Of a DNA stretch of 6,233 bases, positions 1 through 6,062 are shown one piece after another. Origin of the DNA: Candidatus Cloacimonadota bacterium (GTDB lineage Bacteria; Cloacimonadota; Cloacimonadia; Cloacimonadales; TCS61); assembly GCA_011372345.1 (NCBI GenBank), contig DRTC01000462.1:1-6233 (forward strand). The letters are read 5' to 3'. The translations under genes and the position numbers were made by a program. Every line of letters begins with the position of its first letter. Position 1 is the stretch's first letter. The notes below the pieces were generated by a model that saw only the letters and a program-made list of their open reading frames with translations, had not been told where the DNA came from and did no database searches.

Positions 1-168
1 ACAAATACCAATAAAGTACATCTTACTTTGAGTCCGGGTGCTTCCTACGAATTCAGTAAAAACATCAATGGCGGTTTAACAAGTAGTTATGACCGTACAA
101 ACGATAAAAAAGCAGATTCTACCATATCGATCTTCAGTTTAAGCCTCTGGGTAGAGATAACTTTTTAA
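1..168 (+). CDS. 3' end of an outer-membrane beta-barrel protein, SprA-like (partial)
   Basis: Frame 1 is open from the window edge to a TAA at 166-168 and gives the last 55 residues of a larger protein. The residues alternate polar and hydrophobic in amphipathic strands, and the chain ends in LWVEITF, a terminal strand closing on phenylalanine as expected for barrels inserted by the BAM machinery. The pattern of LTLSPGASYEFSKNINGG, then a short tip rich in D, N and K, then a last strand, resembles the C-terminus of SprA (the outer-membrane translocon of type IX secretion in Bacteroidota and a wider family in the FCB group). That match is from memory of the family. A different large barrel is possible. 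The beta-barrel reading is firmer than the SprA name. It is separated from the next gene by a terminator, so it is probably not part of the transport operon. Confidence 0.55.
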   Translation, partial: TNTNKVHLTLSPGASYEFSKNINGGLTSSYDRTNDKKADSTISIFSLSLWVEITF

Positions 169-188
169 TTTTACTTTTTTAAAACTTA

Positions 189-215
189 CCAAATCTTTAA
201 GATTTGGCAAATTTT
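189..215 (+). terminator. Intrinsic terminator behind the SprA-like gene
   Basis: CCAAATCTT at 189-197 is perfectly complementary to AAGATTTGG at 199-207, giving about 8 usable base pairs around a tight 3-nt loop. A CAAATTTTCT tract with four consecutive T follows at 212-215. The hairpin starts 20 nt after the stop codon at 166-168. The stem is AT-rich and the T tract short, so it may be a moderate rather than strong terminator. Confidence 0.6.
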
Positions 216-240
216 CTATTCTTATCACAGAAATTCATCT

Positions 241-296
241 TTTTCTTGACACTAAAAAAAACAAATTTTTTTTCCCTAAAAGAATAGGAGAAGTCA
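241..296 (+). promoter_or_regulatory. Probable promoter region and ribosome binding site of the MCE operon
   Basis: TTGACA at 246-251 matches a sigma-70 -35 box and lies between the terminator hairpin and the first operon gene. A long A then T tract follows (254-273). No good -10 hexamer sits 16-18 nt downstream; the nearest candidates (TAAAAG at 277, AGAATA at 281) are too far away, so the -10 is unresolved. The 11-mer TTTTCTTGACA (241-251) recurs exactly at 5982-5992 before another gene, which supports a promoter element. AGGAG at 286-290 is a clear Shine-Dalgarno sequence 6 nt before the ATG at 297. Confidence 0.4.
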
Positions 297-1229
297 ATGG
301 TAAGTAAAACTCAGAAGTTCAGGTTAGGCATATTTATTATCTTTATTTCTGCTTTAATGATCATCTTTTTTGTCATGGTCGCTGGAAACAAGTTAATGGA
401 GAAAAGGGACAGTTACCACATCGTTTACAAGGAAATATCAATCAGCGGATTACAGATCGGTGGAGCAGTGAAATATCATGGAATCAGTATTGGTCGCGTT
501 GATGATATCCTGATCGACAAGGAAGACATTCGCAATGTAATCGTGAAAGTAAGTGTTAAAGCGGGAACACCTATCAAGGAAGATGTCAAAGCATCATTGA
601 TCCCGGTTGGAATTACGGGTCTTCTCCAGGTAGAATTAAGCGGAGGATCGAACGAAGCGAAACTTCTGAAACCGGGAAGTGAAATATTAGCAGGAACTTC
701 TACCTTTGAAAGCATTTCCGGGAAAGCAGAAATTATAACGGAAAAACTCGAGAATGTCTTACATAATTTAGCAGAATTAACAAACCAGAATAATCGTCAT
801 AAACTAGAAAATATTTTAGCAAATATCGACAGTATGGTCACGGAAAATCGAGAACCGGCAGCCAGTATTTTAACCAATATCGATTCCACAACTTTTTATC
901 TGGTACATCTGACAGAACAAACAAAAAAAACAGCTGAAAAATTAAATGAAATATTATATTCTGAAAGATTTAACAATATCCTAAATAACACCGAGAAATT
1001 TTCCAGCCAAATCGCGGAAGCAGATATTCAGCAGTTGATCGTTAATCTTAATAAAGCTGTCAATCAGGCAAATGATACCCTTCTCCATTTTGATCTAACC
1101 CTACTGAAAAGTCGTCAGGATTTCCTGCAGTCTTTGGAAACGCTGAAAGAAACTATGGATTACCTGAACGAATTTTCCAGACAGATCAGCGAAAATCCTT
1201 CGATCTTATTACGACCCCAGAAAAAATAA
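297..1229 (+). CDS. mlaD: MlaD-like MCE family lipid-transport protein
   Basis: Substrate-binding/tunnel subunit of an MCE-type ABC lipid transporter, anchored in the inner membrane and facing the periplasm. Residues 8-30 form one hydrophobic transmembrane helix after a short basic N-terminus. Residues about 38-131 are a single MCE domain, with the typical ISGLQIGGAVKYHGISIGRV segment (48-67) and the GITGLLQVELSGG end of the domain (105-117). Residues about 140-297 are polar, heptad-like and probably helical, followed by the NPSILLRPQKK tail (300-310), a terminal motif familiar from MCE proteins. E. coli MlaD is about 183 residues, so this protein carries some 130 extra residues of helix, more like PqiB or mycobacterial Mce proteins. 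The start is fixed by AGGAG at 286-290. It is the first gene of the operon, 11 nt before the lipoprotein. The family call is firm; the lipid substrate is unknown. Confidence 0.92.
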   Translation: MVSKTQKFRLGIFIIFISALMIIFFVMVAGNKLMEKRDSYHIVYKEISISGLQIGGAVKYHGISIGRVDDILIDKEDIRNVIVKVSVKAGTPIKEDVKASLIPVGITGLLQVELSGGSNEAKLLKPGSEILAGTSTFESISGKAEIITEKLENVLHNLAELTNQNNRHKLENILANIDSMVTENREPAASILTNIDSTTFYLVHLTEQTKKTAEKLNEILYSERFNNILNNTEKFSSQIAEADIQQLIVNLNKAVNQANDTLLHFDLTLLKSRQDFLQSLETLKETMDYLNEFSRQISENPSILLRPQKK

Positions 1230-1240
1230 AGGAACTTATC

Positions 1241-3376
1241 ATGAAAAAACTTTTTTTCCCAATAATTTTTATTGTCTTGTTCATACTTGTTTTAAGCAGT
1301 TGTTCGGCAGGAAAATATATTCCGGTCAATTATTATATTTTGGAATATTATCCCCACCTGGAAAAAGAGGAGCTGAGGCAAGACGAACCTTTTGATCTGT
1401 CGGTTCTGGTTCTTGATACAAAAATTCCTAAAACTTATAGTCGCAGCCAGATCGTGATCAGGCATTTCGGACCGAAGATCACCTATTCCGAAAAGGATAT
1501 CTGGGGAGTAAAATTAGCCAATATAATTCCCGACCTGATCAACAAAAGACTCGTCAATTACAATATTTTCAGGCAGGTACAAAGAGAATTTTTGAACACA
1601 AAACCTGATTATGAAATTTCGACTGTTTTAAACAATATTGAACTTTACTTGTATGAAGATGTTCAGATCGCTCGTTTGAATATGGATTTCTATTTAAGCA
1701 AAAGTGGGGAAGAAACTTATTTGGTGCATCATTCTGTAAATAAGGAAGAAAAATTATTTGATGATAATGTAGAAACTTTTGTTCTGAAAATCAATGATTT
1801 AATTCTAAATGAAACAGACAATTTCATCTCGAATATGGTTCACTATCTTAAATTCGGTTCAGAAAAAGAAACGATCGTTCAGAAAGAAGAAAGAGATTCA
1901 TCCTTTGTCAGTTATCCTGATCTGGAATTAAGACATTCCGGATTGGGTTCGCTTTTATTACCCGCAATAACAAGATCAAATAACGAGCCTTATTTTATTA
2001 TTTATGATCAAAACGGAAATGAAATTAAAACCGCTAAAATGGGAACTGCAGTTGCTCTAAAAGATGGAATCTATTCAGTCAGTTATGGATCCGGAAGCGA
2101 AAGGCAGATGATGACCAAAGAAAATATAAAAGTTATTCCTCAATATAAGACTATTATCGAGCCGGATTGGGGTTGTCTGACAGTCGATATAATCGACGAA
2201 AGACGGGACTTCATTCAAATGCGATATGAGCTTTTTGACTTGGAAACAGGTGAGAGTTATGGGACGGAATTAACAGCGGAAGAAGAAGTTGGTGAACAGC
2301 AAAAAATCTGGCTGCTCAGACCAGGAATGTATAAGATCACGCTTAATAATGAATCATTTAATACTTACCGGGATTTTTCAACTGTTTTTGTGGAAAAAGG
2401 AGAAGTTCAGAAATTGACAATCGTGGTAGCAACCGACGAGGAAGGAAATCCAACCAACCTGATCGGGTCGGGGGTGATTGAGGAAAGTGAGATCGGAGCT
2501 TCCTCAGATAAATTGAAATTTTCGAGTGCAGTTCACGGAAATGTTAATATCAACAGCAATAATGAGACAGACAAGGATAATCCGGAAACAACAATTACCT
2601 TGAATACACAATTCGACAGTCGTTTAGTTTATGATAAAGACCCTTTTCATTATACTTTGAAAAATTTGATCGAATTGGGAACTTCAAAAGAACCGGATAT
2701 GGATTTTCGGCTTTCTTCCGATGATTTTGATCTGAAAAATACTTTTATTTTTTATTTTTTAAAGAATATCGGACTTTATGCAAGAGCAGATTTGAATAGT
2801 CATTTTTTTGATAAGAATAACTATGAATCAAATTTGAATTATGTAAAAGTTAATACTAATGATCAGGTGATTGAAGTTGCTGAAAACCAGGATAAAATAA
2901 AACTGAAATCTCCCTTTTTTCCTTTAAAATTAAAAGAAGGAGTTGGAATAAATTGGAGGATCATGAACTATTCCAAAGCCAATCTGAATTTGAGAAGCGG
3001 CTTCGGAATGCAACAAGATATAAATAATGATTATTATGTCTGTTCAGAAGGTGATTCACTGGAAATTGATTATCAGGATCATGCTATCTATAGAGAACAG
3101 GAATCTGTTAACAAAGAAGGTTTGGAATTATCTCTCATCGGCAGCTTTTTATTACCTTTTAATTTGACATATACTACAAATGCTGATGTGCTCTTTCCTA
3201 TTGAGAAGGAAGAGAATATCTCGATGGAATGGGAAAATATCTTCAATCTGAAATTATTTAAATATATTTCTCTCGATTATAAACTCAAATTTGAAAACCA
3301 GGAACAGGATGGTGGAGATGATTATATTATGATGGAACAAAGTCTGTTCCTTCGCTTAACTTATATTCTTCGTTAA
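1241..3376 (+). CDS. PqiC/YmbA-like auxiliary lipoprotein fused to a beta-rich, probably outer-membrane barrel C-terminus
   Basis: Residues 1-20 are a signal peptide ending in the lipobox L18-S-S-C21, so the mature protein should be lipidated at C21. Residues about 30-205 resemble the ABC-type transport auxiliary lipoprotein family (PqiC/YmbA): NYYILEYYP near the start, a strand FDLSVLVLDT, then a segment with W88 and a helix (KLANIIPDLINKRLV) and further strands. Those relatives are normally about 190-220 residues; this one has 711. Residues about 235-410 look like two small beta-sandwich or PEGA-like modules (NGNEIKTAKMG...DGIYSVSYGSG; then RPGMYKITLNN). Residues about 425-711 show roughly a dozen alternating strands separated by polar loops and end in LFLRLTYILR, consistent with an outer-membrane barrel, though the last residue is R rather than F. 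AAAGGAA at 1228-1234 is the ribosome binding site. It lies between the MCE and permease genes, so it should be the outer-membrane partner. The N-terminal family is moderately sure; the barrel is inferred from residue pattern only. Confidence 0.75.
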   Translation: MKKLFFPIIFIVLFILVLSSCSAGKYIPVNYYILEYYPHLEKEELRQDEPFDLSVLVLDTKIPKTYSRSQIVIRHFGPKITYSEKDIWGVKLANIIPDLINKRLVNYNIFRQVQREFLNTKPDYEISTVLNNIELYLYEDVQIARLNMDFYLSKSGEETYLVHHSVNKEEKLFDDNVETFVLKINDLILNETDNFISNMVHYLKFGSEKETIVQKEERDSSFVSYPDLELRHSGLGSLLLPAITRSNNEPYFIIYDQNGNEIKTAKMGTAVALKDGIYSVSYGSGSERQMMTKENIKVIPQYKTIIEPDWGCLTVDIIDERRDFIQMRYELFDLETGESYGTELTAEEEVGEQQKIWLLRPGMYKITLNNESFNTYRDFSTVFVEKGEVQKLTIVVATDEEGNPTNLIGSGVIEESEIGASSDKLKFSSAVHGNVNINSNNETDKDNPETTITLNTQFDSRLVYDKDPFHYTLKNLIELGTSKEPDMDFRLSSDDFDLKNTFIFYFLKNIGLYARADLNSHFFDKNNYESNLNYVKVNTNDQVIEVAENQDKIKLKSPFFPLKLKEGVGINWRIMNYSKANLNLRSGFGMQQDINNDYYVCSEGDSLEIDYQDHAIYREQESVNKEGLELSLIGSFLLPFNLTYTTNADVLFPIEKEENISMEWENIFNLKLFKYISLDYKLKFENQEQDGGDDYIMMEQSLFLRLTYILR

Positions 3377-3382
3377 AAGAAA

Positions 3383-4456
3383 ATGAAATTAGAAAATAAG
3401 ACGCTTTTCTTGGTGAACGATCTTAATAAAAACACAGTTCCTTCTTTATTGAGAGAGTTTTCCCAATATGAAACAACTGATATTGAATTGATCGATCTTT
3501 CTAATGTTCTTTCTATCGATAGTGCCGGAGTTGCCTTCCTCGATGAATTGAGTTTAAAATTAAAAGATCATTCTCCGAAAATCATAAATGCCTCGGAAAA
3601 TATTCAGGCGGCAATTTCAACTTTCTCACTTTCCGAAGAAAAATTACCTGAAAAGGAAAAATCGGATAATATTTTTGTTCAGCTCGGAGGTGCTTTATAT
3701 AATTGGAAAAACTCTTTTCTCGAGGGTTTGATCTTAACATCCGAAATAGCTTACTGGTCGTTCGTCGGGATCTTCAATAAAAAAGGTCAGAGGAAACATT
3801 CAGTGATCCAGCAAAGTATCCTGATCGGAGTTGATGCTCTCGGAATTATCAGTTTGCTTTCGATCATTATCGGCTTGATCCTTGCCCTGCAATCTGCTGC
3901 CCAGCTGCGGCAATTCGGAGCAAATATCTTTATCGCCGATCTGATCGCTATCTCGATGGTCAGGGAAATGGGACCAATGATGACAGCGATCATCGTTGCC
4001 GGCAGGAGCGGTTCTGCTATTGCTTCCGAAATTGCAACCATGAAAGTTACGGAAGAGATCGATGCTCTCAAAATGATGGCGATCAATCCCATCCGTTATG
4101 TAGTTGTTCCAAAATTCCATGCGATCACGATCTGCATGCCTTTATTAGTAACCATGTCTATGCTTGTTGGTATTTTGGGGGGATTAATAATCGCGATGAC
4201 TTATCTTGATTTGAGTGCTGTCTCTTTTTTGAATAGAGTTTTGGATGCTCTTACTATAAAAGATGTCCTCGTTGGTCTAAGCAAAAGTGTTTTCTTCTCC
4301 TGGGTAATTGTCATTATTGGAAGTTATTACGGTTTTAATGTTAAAGGCGGAGCCGAAGGTGTCGGTAAAGCAACGACTCTTTCGGTGGTTGCCTCGATAT
4401 TTGCCGTTATTATTCTGGATGCTGTTTTCAGCTTTTTATATTTAGGAAATTTGTAA
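3383..4456 (+). CDS. mlaE: MlaE-family lipid ABC transporter permease with N-terminal STAS (MlaB-like) domain
   Basis: Inner-membrane permease of the MCE transporter. Residues 1-82 are a STAS domain with the signature DLSNVLSIDSAG (38-49) and S47 at the regulatory position. In E. coli the equivalent domain is the separate protein MlaB, which binds and supports MlaF. Residues 83-105 are a charged linker. The MlaE permease domain fills about 105-357, with an amphipathic start, hydrophobic segments at about 152-172, 248-273, 303-318 and 332-354, and the highly conserved stretch around MVREMGPMMTAIIVAGRSGS (192-211) and EIATMKVTEEIDAL (216-229), where the coupling helix meets the ATPase. Only 6 nt separate it from the lipoprotein stop; its weak AAAAGA site overlaps that stop, which suggests translational coupling. 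STAS-MlaE fusions are known in the family. The call is firm. Confidence 0.95.
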   Translation: MKLENKTLFLVNDLNKNTVPSLLREFSQYETTDIELIDLSNVLSIDSAGVAFLDELSLKLKDHSPKIINASENIQAAISTFSLSEEKLPEKEKSDNIFVQLGGALYNWKNSFLEGLILTSEIAYWSFVGIFNKKGQRKHSVIQQSILIGVDALGIISLLSIIIGLILALQSAAQLRQFGANIFIADLIAISMVREMGPMMTAIIVAGRSGSAIASEIATMKVTEEIDALKMMAINPIRYVVVPKFHAITICMPLLVTMSMLVGILGGLIIAMTYLDLSAVSFLNRVLDALTIKDVLVGLSKSVFFSWVIVIIGSYYGFNVKGGAEGVGKATTLSVVASIFAVIILDAVFSFLYLGNL

Positions 4457-4475
4457 CTCAATCATCCTGATTGAG
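4457..4475 (+). other. Perfect stem-loop directly after the permease stop codon
   Basis: CTCAATCA (4457-4464) pairs perfectly with TGATTGAG (4468-4475) around a TCC loop. The first base follows the TAA at 4454-4456. It is followed by AAAAATGAG, not by a T tract, so it is not a canonical intrinsic terminator on the + strand. It could attenuate read-through into the ATPase gene, or protect the 3' end of the upstream message. Confidence 0.5.
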
Positions 4476-4487
4476 AAAAATGAGATG

Positions 4488-4592
4488 GATTAATTAATTT
4501 ATGGTAGTCAGTAATTAATTTATGATGTTCCATAATTTATTTTTAGTAGTCCATAATTTGTTCAAGGAGTACCATAATTGCCTGTATTATGC
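4488..4592. repeat. Degenerate 21-bp-period tandem repeat between permease and ATPase genes
   Basis: Five units begin at 4488, 4509, 4530, 4551 and 4572, an exact 21-nt spacing. The best-kept core is CCATAATT at 4530, 4551 and 4572, with CAGTAATT at 4509 and only the TAATT part kept in the first unit. A secondary core of the type (G/A)GTAGT or GATGTT precedes each of the middle units. Units 1 and 2 share AATTTATG. All frames across the block hit stop codons, so it is non-coding. The 21-bp period is two turns of B-DNA, so the cores lie on one face of the helix, as expected for a protein-binding array. Confidence 0.6.
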
Positions 4593-4610
4593 CGAATTAT
4601 ACTAAATTTG
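4577..4610 (+). promoter_or_regulatory. Possible promoter for the ATPase gene
   Basis: TAAATTTG at 4603-4610 fits the Bacteroidota-type -7 element TAnnTTTG, with ATTG at 4577-4580 about 22 nt upstream as a possible -33 element. TATACT at 4598-4603 is a competing sigma-70-type -10. Either would place a start site roughly 45-60 nt before the ATG at 4666. Such motifs arise readily in AT-rich DNA, so support is weak. The main argument is the 209-nt break in an otherwise tightly packed operon. Confidence 0.2.
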
Positions 4611-4665
4611 GAATTTTATTTCATGGATTTATAGAGTTCTGAATTGAGATAAAAGAAAATTTATT

Positions 4666-5409
4666 ATGAAAAAACCGATTATATCAGTAAAGGATCTTAT
4701 TGCCAAATATGATAATAAGATCATCCTGGAAAATATTAATGTAGATATTTTTCCGCAGGAAATTACTGTTATTTTGGGCGGAAGCGGTTGCGGAAAAACT
4801 ACTTTGATCAAAAATATCCTGCGACTGCACGATCCTTCTTCCGGTTCTGTTACTATCTTTGATAAAGAAATAACCGGAATGGAAGAAACCGAATTTGAAA
4901 AAATTCTCGAAAAGATCGGAATGTTATTTCAAAATGGAGCTTTATTAAATTCTATCAGTGTCTTTGATAATGTCTCGATCCCTTTAGAACAACATACAAA
5001 TTTACCACCGGAAATCATAGAAAAGATAATCCGGGTGAAGTTAAGTTTAGTAAATCTGGGTAACGCAATTTATTCATTGCCATCGGAATTATCCGGCGGC
5101 ATGAAAAAAAGAGCAGCTCTGGCTCGAGCAATTGCCTTGGATCCTGAAATTTTAATTTGTGATGAACCTTCTGCTGGACTTGATCCTTTAACCAGTGCGA
5201 ACCTTGACAATCTTATTCTGAAATTAAAAAATCAACTAAAAATGTCGATCATTATCGTAACTCATGAATTGGCAAGTATTCATCGCATTGCAGACAGGTT
5301 GATCTTCCTGGATAATGGAAAAGTTATATTTACCGGAACTCTTTCTGAAGCAAAATCTTCTGCTGTTCCTGAAGTTGAGACTTTTTTTAGAGTTGGAAAA
5401 TTTGATTAA
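4666..5409 (+). CDS. mlaF: MlaF-like ABC transporter ATP-binding protein
   Basis: Cytoplasmic ATPase that would power the MCE lipid transporter by docking on the MlaE-like permease. All nucleotide-binding motifs are intact: Walker A GGSGCGKT (38-45), Q-loop Q89 in MLFQNGALL, ABC signature LSGGM (142-146) followed by KKRAALARA, Walker B ILICDEP (162-168) with E167 as catalytic glutamate, D-loop GLDP (171-174) and H-loop H200. The LFQNGALLNSISVFDNV (87-103) and LSGGMKKRAALARA segments are characteristic of the MlaF/Ttg2A branch rather than generic importers. The length of 247 residues is normal. It lies 209 nt behind the permease, across a hairpin and repeat block, so its expression may be partly independent. 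The ribosome binding site is weak (AAAAGAAAA at 4651-4659). The next gene starts 42 nt downstream. Confidence 0.94.
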   Translation: MKKPIISVKDLIAKYDNKIILENINVDIFPQEITVILGGSGCGKTTLIKNILRLHDPSSGSVTIFDKEITGMEETEFEKILEKIGMLFQNGALLNSISVFDNVSIPLEQHTNLPPEIIEKIIRVKLSLVNLGNAIYSLPSELSGGMKKRAALARAIALDPEILICDEPSAGLDPLTSANLDNLILKLKNQLKMSIIIVTHELASIHRIADRLIFLDNGKVIFTGTLSEAKSSAVPEVETFFRVGKFD

Positions 5410-5451
5410 TTTATTAATTTTAGACAGTTCAAAAAATTAGAATTCCTTTCT

Positions 5452-5934
5452 ATGGAAAAAAACAGAGTTGAATTAACACCGAAATTTACTCTAACAGAAG
5501 ATTTGGGAAAGTTAGCTAAATTGTTGAGAATGTTAGGTTATGATGCTGCAATTTATAAGTCTGTTAACCTTTTTACAATTATTCGAATAGCAAAAAAAGA
5601 ACGAAGAATCTTTGTCACAAGAAGTCAAAAAAAAGTAAAATCTAATCAAAAATTTTCCCGGATATTGATCAAATCGGAAAACCATCTCGAGCAATTGCGG
5701 GAGATGAAAGATTATATCAGGTTAAACGAGGAGCATATTTTTACCAGATGCATCATCTGCAACAAATTGCTGTTTGATATTTCAAAAAATAAAATTATCG
5801 ATCTTATTCCGGAATTTATTTATCAAAATCATTCAAATTTTAAGGTATGTCGGAAATGTGGAAAAATCTTCTGGAAAGGCACTCATTATCAGAATATGAA
5901 GGCTGAATTGATTAAGATGTTTTTCTATAAATAA
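5452..5934 (+). CDS. Mut7-C family protein (PIN-like plus zinc ribbon), acidic site apparently degenerate
   Basis: Resembles the Mut7-C RNase family: a PIN-like half followed by a zinc ribbon. The hallmark LGKLAKLLRMLGYD is at 18-31 and the zinc ribbon is complete, with C100-x2-C103 and C133-x2-C136, followed by the characteristic FWKGTHYQNM (140-149). Its 160 residues fit the family. The acidic residues expected in active members seem missing. The aspartate usually found just before LGKLA is T15 in the most natural alignment (E16 and D17 are shifted). The acidic residue before the next helix is absent in SVNLFTIIRIA (37-47). The usual TRD is TRS (56-58). The protein is also unusually rich in lysine. 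It may therefore bind RNA or protein rather than cut. No good Shine-Dalgarno precedes the ATG, but the start lies just before the conserved domain and fits. It follows mlaF by 42 nt and could be co-transcribed; no functional link is evident. Confidence 0.8.
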   Translation: MEKNRVELTPKFTLTEDLGKLAKLLRMLGYDAAIYKSVNLFTIIRIAKKERRIFVTRSQKKVKSNQKFSRILIKSENHLEQLREMKDYIRLNEEHIFTRCIICNKLLFDISKNKIIDLIPEFIYQNHSNFKVCRKCGKIFWKGTHYQNMKAELIKMFFYK

Positions 5935-5944
5935 CTATAAATAT
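5925..5944. repeat. Two-copy 10-bp tandem repeat across the Mut7-C stop codon
   Basis: CTATAAATA occurs at 5925-5933 and again at 5935-5943, with the stop codon TAA at 5932-5934 inside the first copy. The second copy adds a further in-frame-independent set of stops just downstream. It is probably a simple AT-rich slippage duplication without function. Confidence 0.35.
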
Positions 5945-5981
5945 AATTAAAAATTCTGCTATGAATTTCCAATATATTATT

Positions 5982-6007
5982 TTTTCTTGACAATATTTTC
6001 ATATAAT
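5982..6007 (+). promoter_or_regulatory. Promoter-like boxes upstream of the exported-protein gene
   Basis: TTGACA at 5987-5992 is a perfect -35 consensus, inside the 11-mer TTTTCTTGACA that also precedes the MCE operon. TATAAT at 6002-6007 is a perfect -10 consensus. They are only 9 nt apart, too close to act together in a standard sigma-70 promoter, so either one is used with a poorly matching partner or this lineage reads the boxes differently. Starting near 6014 would give a 5' leader of about 125 nt, with the stem-loop that follows at its very start. Confidence 0.4.
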
Positions 6008-6011
6008 AGAG

Positions 6012-6040
6012 TTGAAGAACATCGTTATTATGTTCTTTAA
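6012..6040 (+). other. Stem-loop in the leader of the exported-protein gene
   Basis: AAGAACAT (6015-6022) pairs perfectly with ATGTTCTT (6030-6037) around a 7-nt loop, CGTTATT. One G-U and two A-U pairs extend the stem to 11 pairs (6012-6022 with 6030-6040). There is no T tract after it (AAGGAAGTTCC follows), so it is not an obvious terminator for the upstream gene. As a transcript element it could stabilise the 5' end. As DNA it is an inverted repeat that a dimeric regulator could bind. Confidence 0.5.
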
Positions 6041-6045
6041 GGAAG

Positions 6046-6062
6046 TTCCATAATTTATGGAA
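6046..6062. promoter_or_regulatory. 17-nt perfect palindrome, candidate operator
   Basis: TTCCATAA (6046-6053), a central T, then TTATGGAA (6055-6062) form a perfect palindrome. The 14-mer starting at 6045 (GTTCCATAATTTAT) recurs exactly at 4527-4540, and the right half TAATTTATGG (6051-6060) recurs at 4495-4504, both in the repeat block before mlaF. A further TTATGGAA lies at 6106-6113. The central spacing of one base disfavours an RNA hairpin and favours a binding site for a symmetric protein. Confidence 0.45.

Noticed and set aside
476..715. Reverse-strand open frame inside the MCE domain
   Set aside because: It is fully covered by the well-supported MCE coding frame, and its translation is low-complexity and resembles no family.
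1241..3376. Frameshift or misassembly joining a lipoprotein gene to a separate barrel gene
   Set aside because: The frame is open without interruption over 711 codons, codon use is even throughout, and no internal ribosome binding site with ATG marks a clear second gene at the domain junctions.
3787..4120. Two reverse-strand open frames of about 100 codons inside the permease gene
   Set aside because: They overlap the most conserved part of the MlaE domain, their translations show no recognisable domain, and no ribosome binding site supports them. They are a by-product of codon use in the real gene.
4457..4475. Intrinsic terminator after the permease gene
   Set aside because: The stem is perfect but the following bases are AAAAATGAG, with no T tract on the + strand, so it is listed only as a stem-loop.
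4488..4592. CRISPR array
   Set aside because: The repeats are directly adjacent 21-bp degenerate units with no unique spacers, and no cas gene is present.
4457..4665. Small gene or tRNA in the permease-ATPase gap
   Set aside because: All frames have frequent stops, and no cloverleaf-like set of stems or T-loop sequence is visible.
4629..4811. Reverse-strand open frame across the mlaF start
   Set aside because: It overlaps the Walker A region of the ATPase and lacks a start context; it is a shadow of the real gene.
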